Source: Aphrophora alni (lineage: Eukaryota; Arthropoda; Insecta; Hemiptera; Aphrophoridae). From it: a stretch of 64,000 nucleotides of DNA. The stretch covers positions 72,020,877-72,084,876 of the forward strand of contig OY740768.1 of NCBI GenBank assembly GCA_963513935.1, read 5' to 3'. Below the pieces are notes generated by a model that had not been told where the DNA came from, made no database searches, and saw nothing but the letters and a program-made list of their open reading frames with translations. A program made the position numbers and the translations under genes. Positions 1 through 11,300 of the stretch are shown piece after piece (position 1 is the first letter of the stretch; every line of letters starts with the position of its first letter).

Positions 1-1004
1 AATTTCGTTTCAATCTAGTCTACAAGTACAGTTCAATGATGAATCCCAAATAACTAACTCTCTCTATCTAAACTCAGTAATGACGCGAATTATGGAACCA
101 GGAACCAGTATTGCCACTTTCCAGAATGACAAAACTATATTATTGGGAGAAAGTCTTGAATATTTGTACTGTCGGTTTGTTATGTTGCTTTCTATAAATT
201 AAATTGTTTGAATTCAACCATAAACCAATATACTTGAAAACTTAACACTATAACTAAAATGATTTGTAAAATTACTGTTATGGTAAATTAAAAACTATCG
301 TACATTTTAATTAAAATCGTACATCCGACGTCATTAGAGATCGTAATGATTTCGACACGCTATTCTGTCACTAAGTTTCATTCATAATTTTATGACCATT
401 TAATTTTTTCTTTTATGCTGTTTCTAGGGGTGGAGGCATCTACCCCCTCTGCCTCTCGCTGGGTACGCCCATTAAACATTCTATACTAAAGTTGCACTGG
501 TGTGGTGGAAATAAATAAAAAATATATAAAATTGAAACTACACGACAAAAAAATTGGGAAAAAAGAGATTCTATACAAACAATTGTGACGATTTAATTCA
601 ACTGGATTTTTACTCCTATTGATCTACCCAAACAGTATCTTACCGAATGTTTAAAATGAGGAGCTAGGTGTGCAAATTCAATAAAGAAAACAAAAACTGA
701 TAATAGTAATAAGATAGTGGATATGCAGAATGAAAATTTCCTTTCATTGCTCAGAAAACGGACTTGCCAGAATGAAAAATAATAATAAATAATATAATAA
801 ATATGTAATATAAAAATTATGGATATAAAACAAAATCTTGTTAATATTAAATTACTTGTCTTCTTAGTTGTCAAGTAAAATTAATTTCACAATATAAGTA
901 ATGAATATATAAATAAAAGAATAATTGTTCTCATGAGCTTTATTTTATGTTGAACATATAATTTGTTTGAGTAAATTAACGAACCCCTCAGACTCAAATT
1001 TCAA
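1..1004. other. AT-rich sequence without a recognisable gene
   Basis: No coding pattern, splice-bounded exon or known element was recognised. A short GC-richer patch at about 425-470 (runs of CCCC and GGGG around GGGTACGCCC) stands out from the AT-rich surroundings and may be the end of an old transposon. The open frame at 593-874 on the minus strand has the Phe/Ile/Tyr-rich composition expected of translated AT-rich DNA. Confidence 0.6.
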
Positions 1005-1150
1005 TAATAGACAGCCTCTATATTGAACGCTTAATGACAAAGTTCACAACTCCCTGAAAACTCCATTATAGTTGGAGAACTCTGTTCATACGTGAACTTC
1101 CGAACTTTAATTTTAGTCATGTTATAGATTTACGGACTGTCTTGTGTACT
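1005..1150. repeat. Duplicated island 1, upstream copy
   Basis: This segment closely resembles 23,085-23,245 in the same orientation. Both contain GAAAACTCCATTATAGTTGG and share flanking text such as TCTATTGAAC, AATG(A/G)CAAAGTT and CTGTTCA. It is the first of a series of similar islands repeated in the same order about 22-28 kb downstream. I do not recognise the sequence. It could be an exon, a regulatory element or an unnamed dispersed repeat. Confidence 0.75.
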
Positions 1151-1221
1151 TATTAAATCTAATAAAATTAACTACAACATCTGATTAACTAATAAAACAA
1201 ACAGAGTTTCCCAGAAGTATC

Positions 1222-1345
1222 ATTCAACAGAATTATCCATCGGAAATGCCCATAGTAAGTACTGTATCGCAAATCGGAAGTACTTACTACACAACGAAAT
1301 TACTGTCCATCTGAAGTATTATACAGCAAAATTATTATCCTTTCA
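1222..1345. repeat. Imperfect short tandem units with inverted repeat
   Basis: Roughly three imperfect units of about 45 bases are visible, each with a GAATTA/GAAATTA/AAAATTA core and CCAT(C)(G/T)GAA. Inside lies a perfect 11-base inverted repeat, TAGTAAGTACT at 1253-1263 and AGTACTTACTA at 1279-1289, separated by 15 bases. No function is evident. Confidence 0.45.
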
Positions 1346-1629
1346 TAAGATTGTTAAAAAAACTTTTCTGATGGTAACAGTCTTTATCTTAGATTAAAAA
1401 AATCCAATAGGGGTTGTTTAGGGAATATAAAGATTTTTTTTTTAATCATAAATTTAATCATTTAAAACATATTTTACTTGCAAGTGGTTCAGGCAATATA
1501 AACTCAATTTAAATACTTCAAAAGACAACTTACAATAATTATTAACACGTTTAAGGCCACGCTCTTTTGATTTTGTTAGTAGAAAAGGCAATTTATTTAG
1601 GAGGAAATAAGAATTAAAAAGGTTTATTC

Positions 1630-1634
<5 letters not shown>

Positions 1635-1661
<27 letters not shown>
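1635..1661. repeat. Poly-T tract
   Basis: An uninterrupted T run of more than 20 bases lies inside the first duplicated block. The corresponding region of the second copy (about 24,400-24,440) has an A-rich run instead, so the homopolymers arose independently. This could be the poly-A tail of a minus-strand retrocopy, but I see no body attached to it. Confidence 0.7.
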
Positions 1662-1959
1662 ATTGTCTGCCTTCTTTTGTTTATCTAATGTTATAAAATC
1701 TAATCTCTATATATTATCTCAAAAAACGTATTATTCTATAATTGAAAATTTAAAGGACTGAAGTCTTTTAATTGATTACATGTTAATTTATATAGCTTTA
1801 TATGTAGAATTCAATTATGGCTAGAGATAGACCATTATTTTTAAAGATTAACAGCATGTTCTTTACATTTTTTACATCATTATTAGACAAGTAATTGAAG
1901 AATCAAATAATTTTATTACAACTAAAAATCCTTAGTATCAGTGTTTAAAACAAAGCACG

Positions 1960-2180
1960 ATTACGGGAAATTTTAAAACACATATAGACTATCATAAAAA
2001 GCAATCAAAGCTCATAGTTACAGTAAGTTCAATTTATTATGAAATGTACTATTTATTGCTATCCTGTGTTTACATTTAAACACGAGCTTATTAAAGATTC
2101 ATTATTAAAAATGGTGTCTCCGTTAGTGACAAATAGCATTCTTTCATTCCTACAAGATTGGGCTATCACTTTATCTATAG
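1960..2180. repeat. Duplicated island 2, upstream copy
   Basis: Similar to about 24,480-24,700 in the same orientation. Shared landmarks in the same order are ATCATAAAAAG, AATCAAAG, CATTATTAAAAATGGT, GTGACA, GCATTCTTT and ATTCCTACAAGAT. The spacing from island 1 (about 0.9 kb here, about 1.4 kb in the other copy) supports a shared block rather than one short motif. Function unknown. Confidence 0.75.
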
Positions 2181-5100
2181 TACCATATTTATAGTAAAAA
2201 ATAAAACGGTAAATATACGAAATTAATTATAGGACTTACGGTCTTCAGCATTCAACAGCGGCCGTGTCAGCTATTCAACCATTCTCAAGTACTGAGCCTT
2301 TGTCATGTTCAAAAACACTTACTATAAATTACTAACTCAAAACATTATGTTTTGTGCGTGTGCATAAAGTGTTGTAGTAAACGTGTTGTGTTAGTAATTA
2401 TTACAGTAAGTGTTTATGATCTTAATAAATACATCCCGATCAGTACTTGAGAGTTGTTGAATGCCGAATCGACCGTTGTTGAACGGAAAAAATATTAACA
2501 TTGAAAATGGTAAGTTCGGAATGGTGGTAATCAACCGTTGTATGTAAATAAAGTTCCGTTCAATAAAACTACAAATATTAAACAATAAAAAAAATGTTAC
2601 TTGATTTTACGTTTTGTGTTTTTTTCACATATTCTAGTAAATATTTCAATGTGCATATTACTTTTGTCTAATAAGAAAATAATTTTTATTTATTTTTTAC
2701 CGAGTTTATCAAATTCAATTTCTTAAGGATTGTTATAGAACGGTCAATCCTTTTGCAAATTTATTCAGTTTTAAATTTATTTGGTTTTGTTTAAGCTTAA
2801 CACAACTATATATTTACGTTTTTTTAATAACATTTACAACATAATTTGTAACCGGTTTTTGATTGAAATCGAATTATTTTTAATCACGGATTTTAATCAA
2901 AGTTCACTTTCAGTTTGGCCAAAATTTTACAGCGACTGTTTCACCCATCACGTATTCTCCTACACAACGTAAAATTATATTATAGTTTAAACTTTTAGAT
3001 TCACACAAAGTAAATCTGTTATAAACAAAATTTACTTTTAGCTGATTAATTCAATCTACTAAAATGTAAAGAAACTATTTAATTACTTTAATTTATTCAT
3101 TAGTCTCATTTTAAATAACATTTAAAAATGAACACGCCCAGAAAGGATTTAAACCCCCATTAACGATTAGCATGCAGTTTTTAAAATTACTTTAGTTGAT
3201 TTTATGTTCTTCATTGTACCTAAATTTTAAAATTGTTATTATTTACATATACCTACATTATTATTTATAATTGGACTAACATAAAATGAATGTGTAGGCA
3301 CATTTTTCTCAAATTGAATAGCTTCATATTTAAAATAGGCCTAAATAAAAAAAACTAAATAAATAAAAAATTAAAAGCAACATAAACACATTACATTTAT
3401 AAAACTCTTTCATGCTATGAATCAGAAAACAATATAATAATTCGGTTATATAAAATATTCCTTCCAGAGAAAACAACAATAAAAAATATTCTTTGAAGAA
3501 GACATCAAAAGTAATACAGAATTTCAAATAAATGAAGCTTTATTTCTAAATACATTACTATTACTTACTAAAAAGGAATATAGTGACCTATAAAATATCT
3601 GAGGAAGCGGGCAATATTTAGGCTTTTTTAAATATAATAATTCAATATATTATTTTTCAGTGTAGAAAATAAAATTAATAATTTCATAATACTAAAACGT
3701 TAATAGATTTTATTTTTAAAAATTGGTTTCGAAACTAACTTTCAACTAATTATCTCTTTCAACAGTTCATTTTGTACTGTTAATTCGTTTAATCACATTT
3801 ATTTAAATACATTACTATGTAATTATTGTGCTTACTAATTTGCTTAAAATATTACCTCAACTCACGGAATAAAACTCGGTTTCCGATAAATTAAAAACTT
3901 GTAACAATAAGCTAGTAGGGTATAAAATATTACTTTATATTTTTTTTTTTAGTTTTTGTTCATTGAATTTCAGTCAGTTTTTAATTAAAGAGCGTTATTG
4001 AAAACGTTAAGTATCTTTCGCTGACACATTTAACATTCTTCACGTTCCTATAGAAGGGTGGAGAGATGAGGGGTGTAACTAAATCGTCCTCCCTTATATC
4101 TTGTATAAAGGAAGAAAAGTAAACATTTAAACCAGATGGCTATAAACCGAGTTAACTGTCTGTGTAAACAGTGAAACCGTAGTGTTTATAATACAAATAT
4201 TGCAATCAAACAAACTCAGTGGATCATTACATTTAGTATGGTAAACATTATCTTCATACAAATTTTTAAAAAATGTAAGAATGCTAAACATACCGTACCA
4301 AAATGTAGAACTACTTACATCAATTAATTATATAAACTGACATCAACTATCCAATAGAATTATAAATACGTGCATGCAATACCATGATAGTTAATGAAAC
4401 ATTATATAGCTAGAATGATTTATTGTCTTATAATAATCTCCTTTTTTTAAAAAAAAAGGATTGTTACCAATCTTTAAAAATTATACCTTTACACATTACC
4501 AGTAAGGCAAACCGTATTTTTTTTTAAATACAAATTGCAAACAAATGAAATAAGTTTGCTAATAACTATTACTATAAATACGTAGTATTAGGTCTATCCA
4601 TATCGTAACAAAAATAATGTAATACACAGAATCACCAATACGAAAACTAGCGTATTTTATGTAATCAACCATGCACAGAACTTTCATAAAAATGCTAATT
4701 TACCATATCATAATTAACTACACCAGTTTAGTAAATCAAGCTCTATTATAAATCTACTATTAAATATTATTATTTAGAGAAAAGTTTGAAAAGAGGGAAA
4801 GGATAAAATAAAATTTCAATACTGAGATGTACGTTTTAAAATGATGAAATTTTAAATATCTGACTTTGATATTCTTAAAATAACCAAACCTTGTACAATG
4901 AGAAACTACGAAAGTTTAAAAATCAGAAAAAAAATGCGTAAACGTATGTATTATTTGAAATATTTTAATATTTATGTAAAATGTAAATCTACTTGTTCTT
5001 CGTGTTCAATTATAGCTAACAGAAAAGGGACATAACAGATATGAGGTTTTATGCTACTTCTTTTATAAATGTATTGAGACAGATTGATTTTCTAATGGAA

Positions 5101-5540
5101 CGTAAAAATACTATAAATATTTCTTTAAATTTATATAAATTTATTTTTTATATATCCTGTGTCCTCATGATCAGACACATTTATATCAATGATTTTGACC
5201 ACGTACCTATACTTGGAAATAGTACCACCAATGATATCATTATTTTAAGAAGGAAAATTAATTGATTTAAATAATAATCGGGTTACATATTATAACAAAA
5301 TTTTTATTTTAAATTAGTGTAGTTAAAATGGGATGTCTAGCCTTTTGAAATAAGACCTAAGAAATACCTGTATAACTAAACCTATACTTATAATCCGATC
5401 AACATTTCCTAATTACGGCTAATTCATATAGAACTACCAATAAAATACGAAAGTGAGTATGTTTTACAAACCAAGTTTTGCAGATAATGACATATATTCG
5501 TTGAGACCCATGGAAAATATATATTTCTCAAAGAGGTAAC
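2181..5540. other. AT-rich sequence without a recognisable gene
   Basis: I recognise nothing in this 3.3-kb stretch. It contains homopolymer A and T runs, and the short open frames (for example 2781-2972, 3330-3527 and 5041-5265) have the composition of random AT-rich DNA. The matching interval in the proposed second copy (24.7-33.6 kb) is much longer because it received a MITE, a piggyBac element and a foldback element. Confidence 0.6.
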
Positions 5541-5544
5541 GTAT

Positions 5545-5790
5545 TTATCAGAAATGATAAAAGGGATTGAATATAGATAATAACTTAATAGCGACTTTCC
5601 ACAACTAAATGGGACTTAAAAAAATAATAATTGGGTACGGATGAAAATAAAACGCTATTAGGAAGGCTGAACAGGGTGAGTGTCTTGAATTATAGTTGAT
5701 AATACAAAAGGTAAAACTGGGTGGTATGAATTAGAAAACAATTGTAAATTAAATATCGTGCAATGATGACAAAATCATGTTTTATTTATT
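5545..5790. repeat. Duplicated island 3, upstream copy
   Basis: Resembles 33,600-33,775 in the same orientation. Both contain a TAAAAGG(G)A(T/A)TGAA(T/A)TATAGAT segment and, about 140 or 85 bases later, GTGGTATGA(A/T)TTAGAAAAC followed by a similar AT-rich tail ending near TCATG. The offset is about 28.0 kb, compared with about 22.5 kb for island 2. Confidence 0.65.
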
Positions 5791-5802
5791 GATTAACACA
5801 CA

Positions 5803-5809
<7 letters not shown>

Positions 5810-5837
<28 letters not shown>
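5810..5837. repeat. (TA)n microsatellite
   Basis: About 13 perfect TA units. This is a simple repeat with no associated element. Confidence 0.95.
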
Positions 5838-5840
<3 letters not shown>

Positions 5841-7679
5841 AAATGAATCATGGAGTAAAAGATATACATTAATATGAACAACATTATGGTACATCGAATC
5901 TCATAGCATACTTGTAACTGAGGATTATTAAACATACCACATTTAGCTTTTTTAAGAAAGTGAATGAACTTTATTTAAAGTCTAATTTTATCACTTCCTA
6001 TAGTGTATGATAAATTCTGTTTGAAAATTTATTCATATTGAAGTATACGTACTTTATATTAGTGTACAATACAATTCTCTGTCTGGTGACACAATGACGC
6101 CTGAAGTGTCCTCCACGTCAATACCGTTGTGTAATGCAAATAGTATACGCTTGCGTAACGGAGTGAATAACCAGTACAGTTTGTAGATCACAAGGTCAAT
6201 TTAATAAATTCTGTGAAGTTTAAATTGAAAAAAAAAGAGAATAATTTTGGTCTAAAAACAAAAAACTCATATAGTTGCGATAATTAGTCCCCAACCATTT
6301 GATACCAGTATTTAACAAAATTGAACAAACTCACCACTGACGGACATGTTTATAGAATATTTTAAAATCCTTATTACAATATTTCGTTTACTAATGGTAA
6401 TGCATAACTTGCATACTAAAATATATCCTTTGTTTTGCAAACTTGACGAATTTGGTTTGTTTCAGCAAAATTATTGATATCCGGCATAAAAAGTTTATAT
6501 TAAAAAAATTATTAGAGCGTTTATAAAACCATAAACTAGAGAATAAATAGATAATACAAAGGAATGTAAGAAGGAAAGATGTGGAATAATATGTGTTTAA
6601 AAATATCTTTCACTATAAGATGTATGTCAATATAGAGGATGTCATCGTGTATGGATTATATCGTGTAAAATACACTCAGGGTTACGTTGCATAAAGACTA
6701 CGTGTTTAGGTTTCAGTGGGGTAGGGGGTATTTACTTAAAAAATTAAAGATAACTCGCCTTTTCATTATTTTTAACGGTGAATAAGAATTTTACAGTATT
6801 TCGTATTTGAATAATCAAAAATAATGTAAGTATTTCAAAACCATTGTCTAAGCTAAAGGCAAACGTTACAGATTTGTTTTGTTTAAAGTTACTAATCTTA
6901 CATTTTTATATAAAAACAAAAATCAAACGGAAACTAATAATGTATCAAATGGTGAATCTAATCAACAATTCTGTTGGGACCTTGAATAAAACCAACGGGT
7001 TTATTACGTAAAATAATTAGTTTGAGAAAAATATACCTGAAAAATATTTTTTAATCTTTGTACTATACCCACACTACTGACCGATAAACTGAAATAGCAA
7101 AATTACGAATTACATATCGTTTATATACAGTGGACAAGAATTGTGTCAATTATCCAAATAGATATCCGTGGTAATTACATAGTCTCGGAGAAATTACTCC
7201 AATTTCCTATATCATACATTGACTAATAATATAGATCTGATCAATCCAAATTGATACACTTTGACATTACATCTCGTATACTACGCATTGGTATATTGGT
7301 ACCGTGGCAATTAATTTTTCTTTAAATATTACATAAAACATATATAAACGCATAAATTTCATACGCTGAATATAATAATAATAATAAATACAAGCATGGT
7401 TGAAAACAGAATAAGAAGGAGGAGGTATTTGACTTTATTTTTATGTAATTATATAATCAACTATTTGTTTAAATAGCTGTACATTTTATAATCGAATAGT
7501 ATATACAATTTCAACCATAAATTTGAATATTATATGAACTATCTTCAGTTACAAATACACTTTTTTTTTTTTATCAGAATGCAATAAACAAGTGAAATGA
7601 ATATTGTTAGGTAAATGTTAAAATGCTCAATAAAACTAAATATTTTTTTTTTAAATTCCACTACAGCTACTGTTTTCTA
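5838..7679. other. AT-rich sequence with one weak duplicated island
   Basis: No gene was recognised. At about 6,090-6,150 the string ACGCCTG, then TCAATAC(C/T)G(T/C)TGTGTA(A/T)TGCAAA, is matched at 34,560-34,620 in the same orientation, so this is a probable weak fourth island of the duplication. A candidate minus-strand TTTTTCAG|GTATAT junction near 7,030-7,050 is too weak to call. Confidence 0.5.
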
Positions 7680-7910
7680 TGTCTCCAAGGATTTGTCAGG
7701 ATATTTATTTGAACTATTTCTGTCACTTTTCACGATTTATTTATTGGATTAAACTTCTCTGGTTTAAACAAACAAGCACAAATTAAACGGGCTGAATTCT
7801 CGCATCTCTGGAACAGAGCCAGTAATTCCAGAATATCCTGCACCCCCTCCCGTATATCCTACCTCTGCTCTAATTTTTTTTTTTTTTTTGTGATCAATAA
7901 ATCAGATTAA
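7680..7910. repeat. Duplicated island 5, upstream copy (strongest)
   Basis: This is the best conserved island. It matches about 35,630-35,860, including identical stretches such as ACAAGCACAAATTAAACGGG and TTCTCGCATCTCTGGAACAG and then CAGTAATTCCA. On the minus strand both copies read a short frame ending PEMREF(S/I)PFNLCLF(V/I) and then stop (TAA here, TAG in the other copy). Upstream of that a 5-base difference shifts the frame. It may be a diverged terminal exon, a conserved non-coding element or a repeat; I cannot decide from sequence alone. Confidence 0.8.
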
Positions 7911-8189
7911 AATGTATTAACGTAAAAGGGTTTTTATTTTGTCAGTCTAAAAAGAGGACTATTAAACATAGATAAGTATAAACTCGTATAAAATAAATAC
8001 AGTGGGGTTTCAATGCTCTCGGTTATCACGTTTACGTCAACCGTTTAGGAAAATGACGTCCATTCGTTAAAGAGTGACCTGACAGAATGATTCAAAATTT
8101 TTTAAACATAGGTTATACTTGGAAAACAAATTGCTCCTAGTTTCATGTCGGTGTCACTGTTTTCAGTTTATATACGAAATAAGAAACGT

Positions 8190-8275
8190 TTACCGTCTCT
8201 GCTACCATATTTATTTTCAATTATTAAATGTTTATCTCAAGAAATAAATCACTATTAGACTTGTGGATTTCTATT
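8190..8275. repeat. Duplicated island 6, upstream copy
   Basis: TTTTCAATTA(T/C)(T/C)AAATG followed by a conserved spacing to ACTTGTGGA is repeated at 36,140-36,205. The offset (about 27.93 kb) equals that of island 5 within a few tens of bases, so the two islands belong to one collinear block. Confidence 0.65.
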
Positions 8276-8522
8276 TATTTCATTTTTTTTGAATTTTAAT
8301 ACAATGTTGTTATTGTATAAAATTATTGATAATTTATATACCAACAAGGAAATATTTGTGAACTCTAGAAGTGTAAAAAATAACCAAATAATTAATTATA
8401 GTTAAAATGGGTATTTACAAATATTATTTTCACTGCATTACTGAACATATTTGCTGTAGATTCAGTATGAAATTTTCAAACTAAATTATCCCTTTTGAAA
8501 CTTGTATTACGCCTAATTAATT

Positions 8523-8523
8523 G

Positions 8524-8567
<44 letters not shown>
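8523..8567. repeat. (TA)n microsatellite
   Basis: A perfect TA run of more than 20 units. Confidence 0.95.
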
Positions 8568-8569
<2 letters not shown>

Positions 8570-9059
8570 TTTAAACTGTACTATCTCGTATGGTATTGTG
8601 TATTACCAATTGTATAAATTTCCTCAATTATTATAAACCAGTATTATTATAGACCTAATATAAGAATTTAGAAATTAAACTTACGAGTAATTCTATTTCA
8701 TGTTATTAAGTATATTTATAAAATGAAATCAACTAAATACAATATCTGTTTACATGACCCTAATAGTTTTAGGCTTGTTTCTTTACAAAACGGGTAACGG
8801 AGGTTTTTAATAGATTGGGTAGAATAAAAGCTAATTTGTATTGATTAACATAGTATCGCACAGTAAACTCAATTAAAACTTTAAGCCTCTAATCCTACTG
8901 TACATTTAGTTAGCCGAGCCATGCAGCTAGATTTACTTCAATGTGATTAGATTAGTCTACAAAAGAGTTTATGGTGTTAACCTTTAAACCAACATTGCTG
9001 GGTTGTAATAAAAATATTACATTTTCCAATCATGACATTAGATCAAGCATATTGTTCAT
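8568..9059. other. AT-rich sequence, nothing recognised
   Basis: No coding pattern, repeat or element was seen in this stretch. Confidence 0.6.
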
Positions 9060-9064
9060 ACATC

Positions 9065-9365
9065 GAAAGCGCTCATTAGTATAGTGGCAGACGCGTTCGA
9101 CTATACAAAAAATCGGTAACAGTTTATTAGAGATCTGACGCATTGAAGTCACTGTTACGGATCGATCCCCTTGTTTGCAGTCCAGGTCCGAGAACAACCT
9201 CGATTGCCAATCGTGGTTGCGATGCATCAACTTTAGCATCGGCTTATTAATCTCTGAACTTGATTGGGCAACCAGCGTGTAGCCTGTGCCTTCTCAGCGG
9301 AAAAAGAGGGAGTGTTTGGGGTCTCCGGTTAGCGGAAAGGCATGTTTTTCCGATCTCCGATTATT
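9065..9365 (+). repeat. Candidate tRNA-derived SINE-like element
   Basis: A GC-richer 300-base segment in AT-rich DNA. It begins with a tRNA-like A box (TTAGTATAGTGGCAGACGCG, as in Asp/Glu-type tRNAs) near 9,075, followed about 80 bases later by a B-box-like GGATCGATCCC at about 9,158-9,168. The distance between boxes is longer than in a functional tRNA gene, so either a SINE head with an insertion or a diverged pseudo-tRNA is likely. The tail (about 9,230-9,360) is unrelated to tRNA. No poly-A tail or target duplication was found. Confidence 0.45.
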
Positions 9366-10545
9366 TTAATAATTTAGCTTTTATACTATATTAAAATAAT
9401 ATTTCGAGATAACTAATTGGGTTAAGCATTTGGCGAATTTATGGGAAGACCGAATAATCCAATGGGACCATTTATTAAACAATACTAACGCAAACAAATA
9501 ACTCCAAGACCGAATTATTGCGTATGTAATTGGTGTCAGTGTTATGTGCCATCTTATTGTTTATTACTTAAATCCCTTATGTTTAATTTGTGTAGTTTAT
9601 CTCATCTAAAGCTGGTTACCCAATAAGTGATACTTCAACAGATAAGACCAGATTTAGACCTTTTCGGGTATGGATGTAATCAGTAAGTTTCCAGACTAGA
9701 TCATAGGGTACGTTACCTGAGATCATATATTAACGACCCCATAATTCCACCTATTTCGTTAGAGAGACTAGTTATACTAAATATTTTATGGATAGCTCAT
9801 AGAGGTGTTTATTTAAGTTATATTATTATAATTAATAAATTTCACAGATATTTAAATTCAAATTAGTTAATGATAATAACCATTGTTATTTATTGTTGAT
9901 AAATTATATTAGATAAATATATTTCATACATATGGATGTCACATTTATTATACATTTCGTTATTTATTTCCCGTTCGAAAATGACTGATTTTGTGCTTTA
10001 TTGTATCAGGTCAAACATGAATAACACAGTGTTTTGTTGCACAGAGATTTATTGAGTATTTAAATCTCAAGAAAATGTTGAACGATGTACTGGTGGATAA
10101 TATAACTTAAAACGACTTTTCGCTTCACCGATCAATATTATTATTTTTAAATATTGTGTAAAAAAATTACCACTTTATGTATTATTGGTGTCAACATACT
10201 TTTCAGTAATTTTGAAATAAGTAAACAGTTTTATTAAATTTTTTTCAGTATCAAGTACTGATATTATTAACACCCAGTTTACTATGTACAGTTAAGTAAT
10301 AAACCTTCCATACTTAAAGAAAAGGTTAACGTCCGTTCAGTATAAGGATAGCTTAAATAATAGTTAGGTGTTAAGTTAATCAAAGGATGAGTTTACACTT
10401 GAAAAGATGTGTCTGTCTCTACGTTAATTAATTGACTTTGTAACTCTAAATTGCGAGTATTTAGTTTGGTCTGAATTAAATGTCCATGATGTTGTATATG
10501 GCATTTTATATAGTTGTAACAGTGTTACCACTACAGAAGCAGCTT
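9366..10545. other. AT-rich sequence, nothing recognised
   Basis: No gene or named element was recognised. Composition is typical of the window. Confidence 0.6.
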
Positions 10546-10547
10546 CA

Positions 10548-10848
10548 TATTACCAAGAAATATTAAGGTACACAGAATATTTTCAATATTATTTAAGCAA
10601 ATATTAACAATATCCAGTTATACATTAACTTCAGGCTATAGAGATATTTTTCTATAGACAAATTAGTATTACCAAGAAATATTAAGGTATACACAATATT
10701 TTATATTTTATCAAAATTAATACATACGCTAACCATAAAATACTGTGTGTGTGTATGGTTCTGTTTTTCTAAAACAAAAAATTGCATTATTGGAATACTG
10801 TACAAGAATTTATAAATTAAACTTACTAAAAATATAAAAATTATTTTT

Positions 10849-10893
<45 letters not shown>

Positions 10894-11105
10894 TCATGAA
10901 TGTATTATTATTATTAAAAGTTTAAAAAATGTTTCTTGTAAATTATTGATGTATGTTAAAATCATTTTACATAACATTATGAATTTGTCATTAGTCATTT
11001 TCAGAAGAAAAAAAAACTTCTTAAACTTCAATATTATTTAAGCAAATATTTACAATATCCAGTTATACATTAGCTTCAGTCTATAGAGATATTTTCCCAT
11101 AGATT
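10548..11105. repeat. Local short duplications
   Basis: Two separate local duplications are interleaved. ATTACCAAGAAATATTAAGG occurs at about 10,550 and again at about 10,668. A block of about 70 bases (AATATTATTTAAGCAAATAT, then CAATATCCAGTTATACATTA and CTATAGAGATATTTT) occurs at about 10,586-10,655 and again at about 11,028-11,100. Both pairs are direct repeats with few differences, so they are fairly recent. Confidence 0.8.
10850..10888. repeat. (TA)n microsatellite
   Basis: A run of about 18 TA units between the two copies of the local duplication. Confidence 0.95.
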
Positions 11106-11164
11106 AATTAGTTTAATCACGATATTGCGAGTATATTAATTATGTACTGAACCCCCTCACCCCC

Positions 11165-11300
11165 CCCCCGTTTCTCTAGTGGCTTGAAGTCTAATCTTGT
11201 GTGCAAGATGTTCTGGGTTCGACCCTCGTGAACGTTTTAATATCCACTCAGCATTGTGAGGAAAAGTGGGAAACCACATTTAATTAATAGCGAATCCTGA
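11165..11300 (+). repeat. Candidate tRNA-derived SINE head
   Basis: After a C run, TTTCTCTAGTGGCTTGAAGT resembles a Pol III A box, and GGGTTCGACCC at about 11,214-11,224 is a near-consensus B box about 40 bases later, the spacing expected for a tRNA-derived promoter. It is followed by GTGAGGAAAAGTGGGAAACC, a GGGAAACC-type phrase of the kind seen in arthropod SINE bodies. The acceptor arms do not pair as in a tRNA gene, so this is a SINE or tRNA relic rather than a functional tRNA. The element's 3' limit is unclear; the open frame at 11,319-11,633 may be chance. Confidence 0.55.

Noticed and set aside
593..874. 93-codon minus-strand open frame
   Set aside because: Phe/Ile/Tyr-rich composition typical of translated AT-rich DNA, with no domain or exon signals.
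7030..7060. Minus-strand TTTTTCAG|GTATAT as a ratchet site
   Set aside because: The donor half is far from GTAAGT, and T-rich tracts are common in this window.
9713..9725. Minus-strand CTCAG|GTAACG as a further ratchet site
   Set aside because: No convincing pyrimidine tract precedes it; the match is expected by chance.
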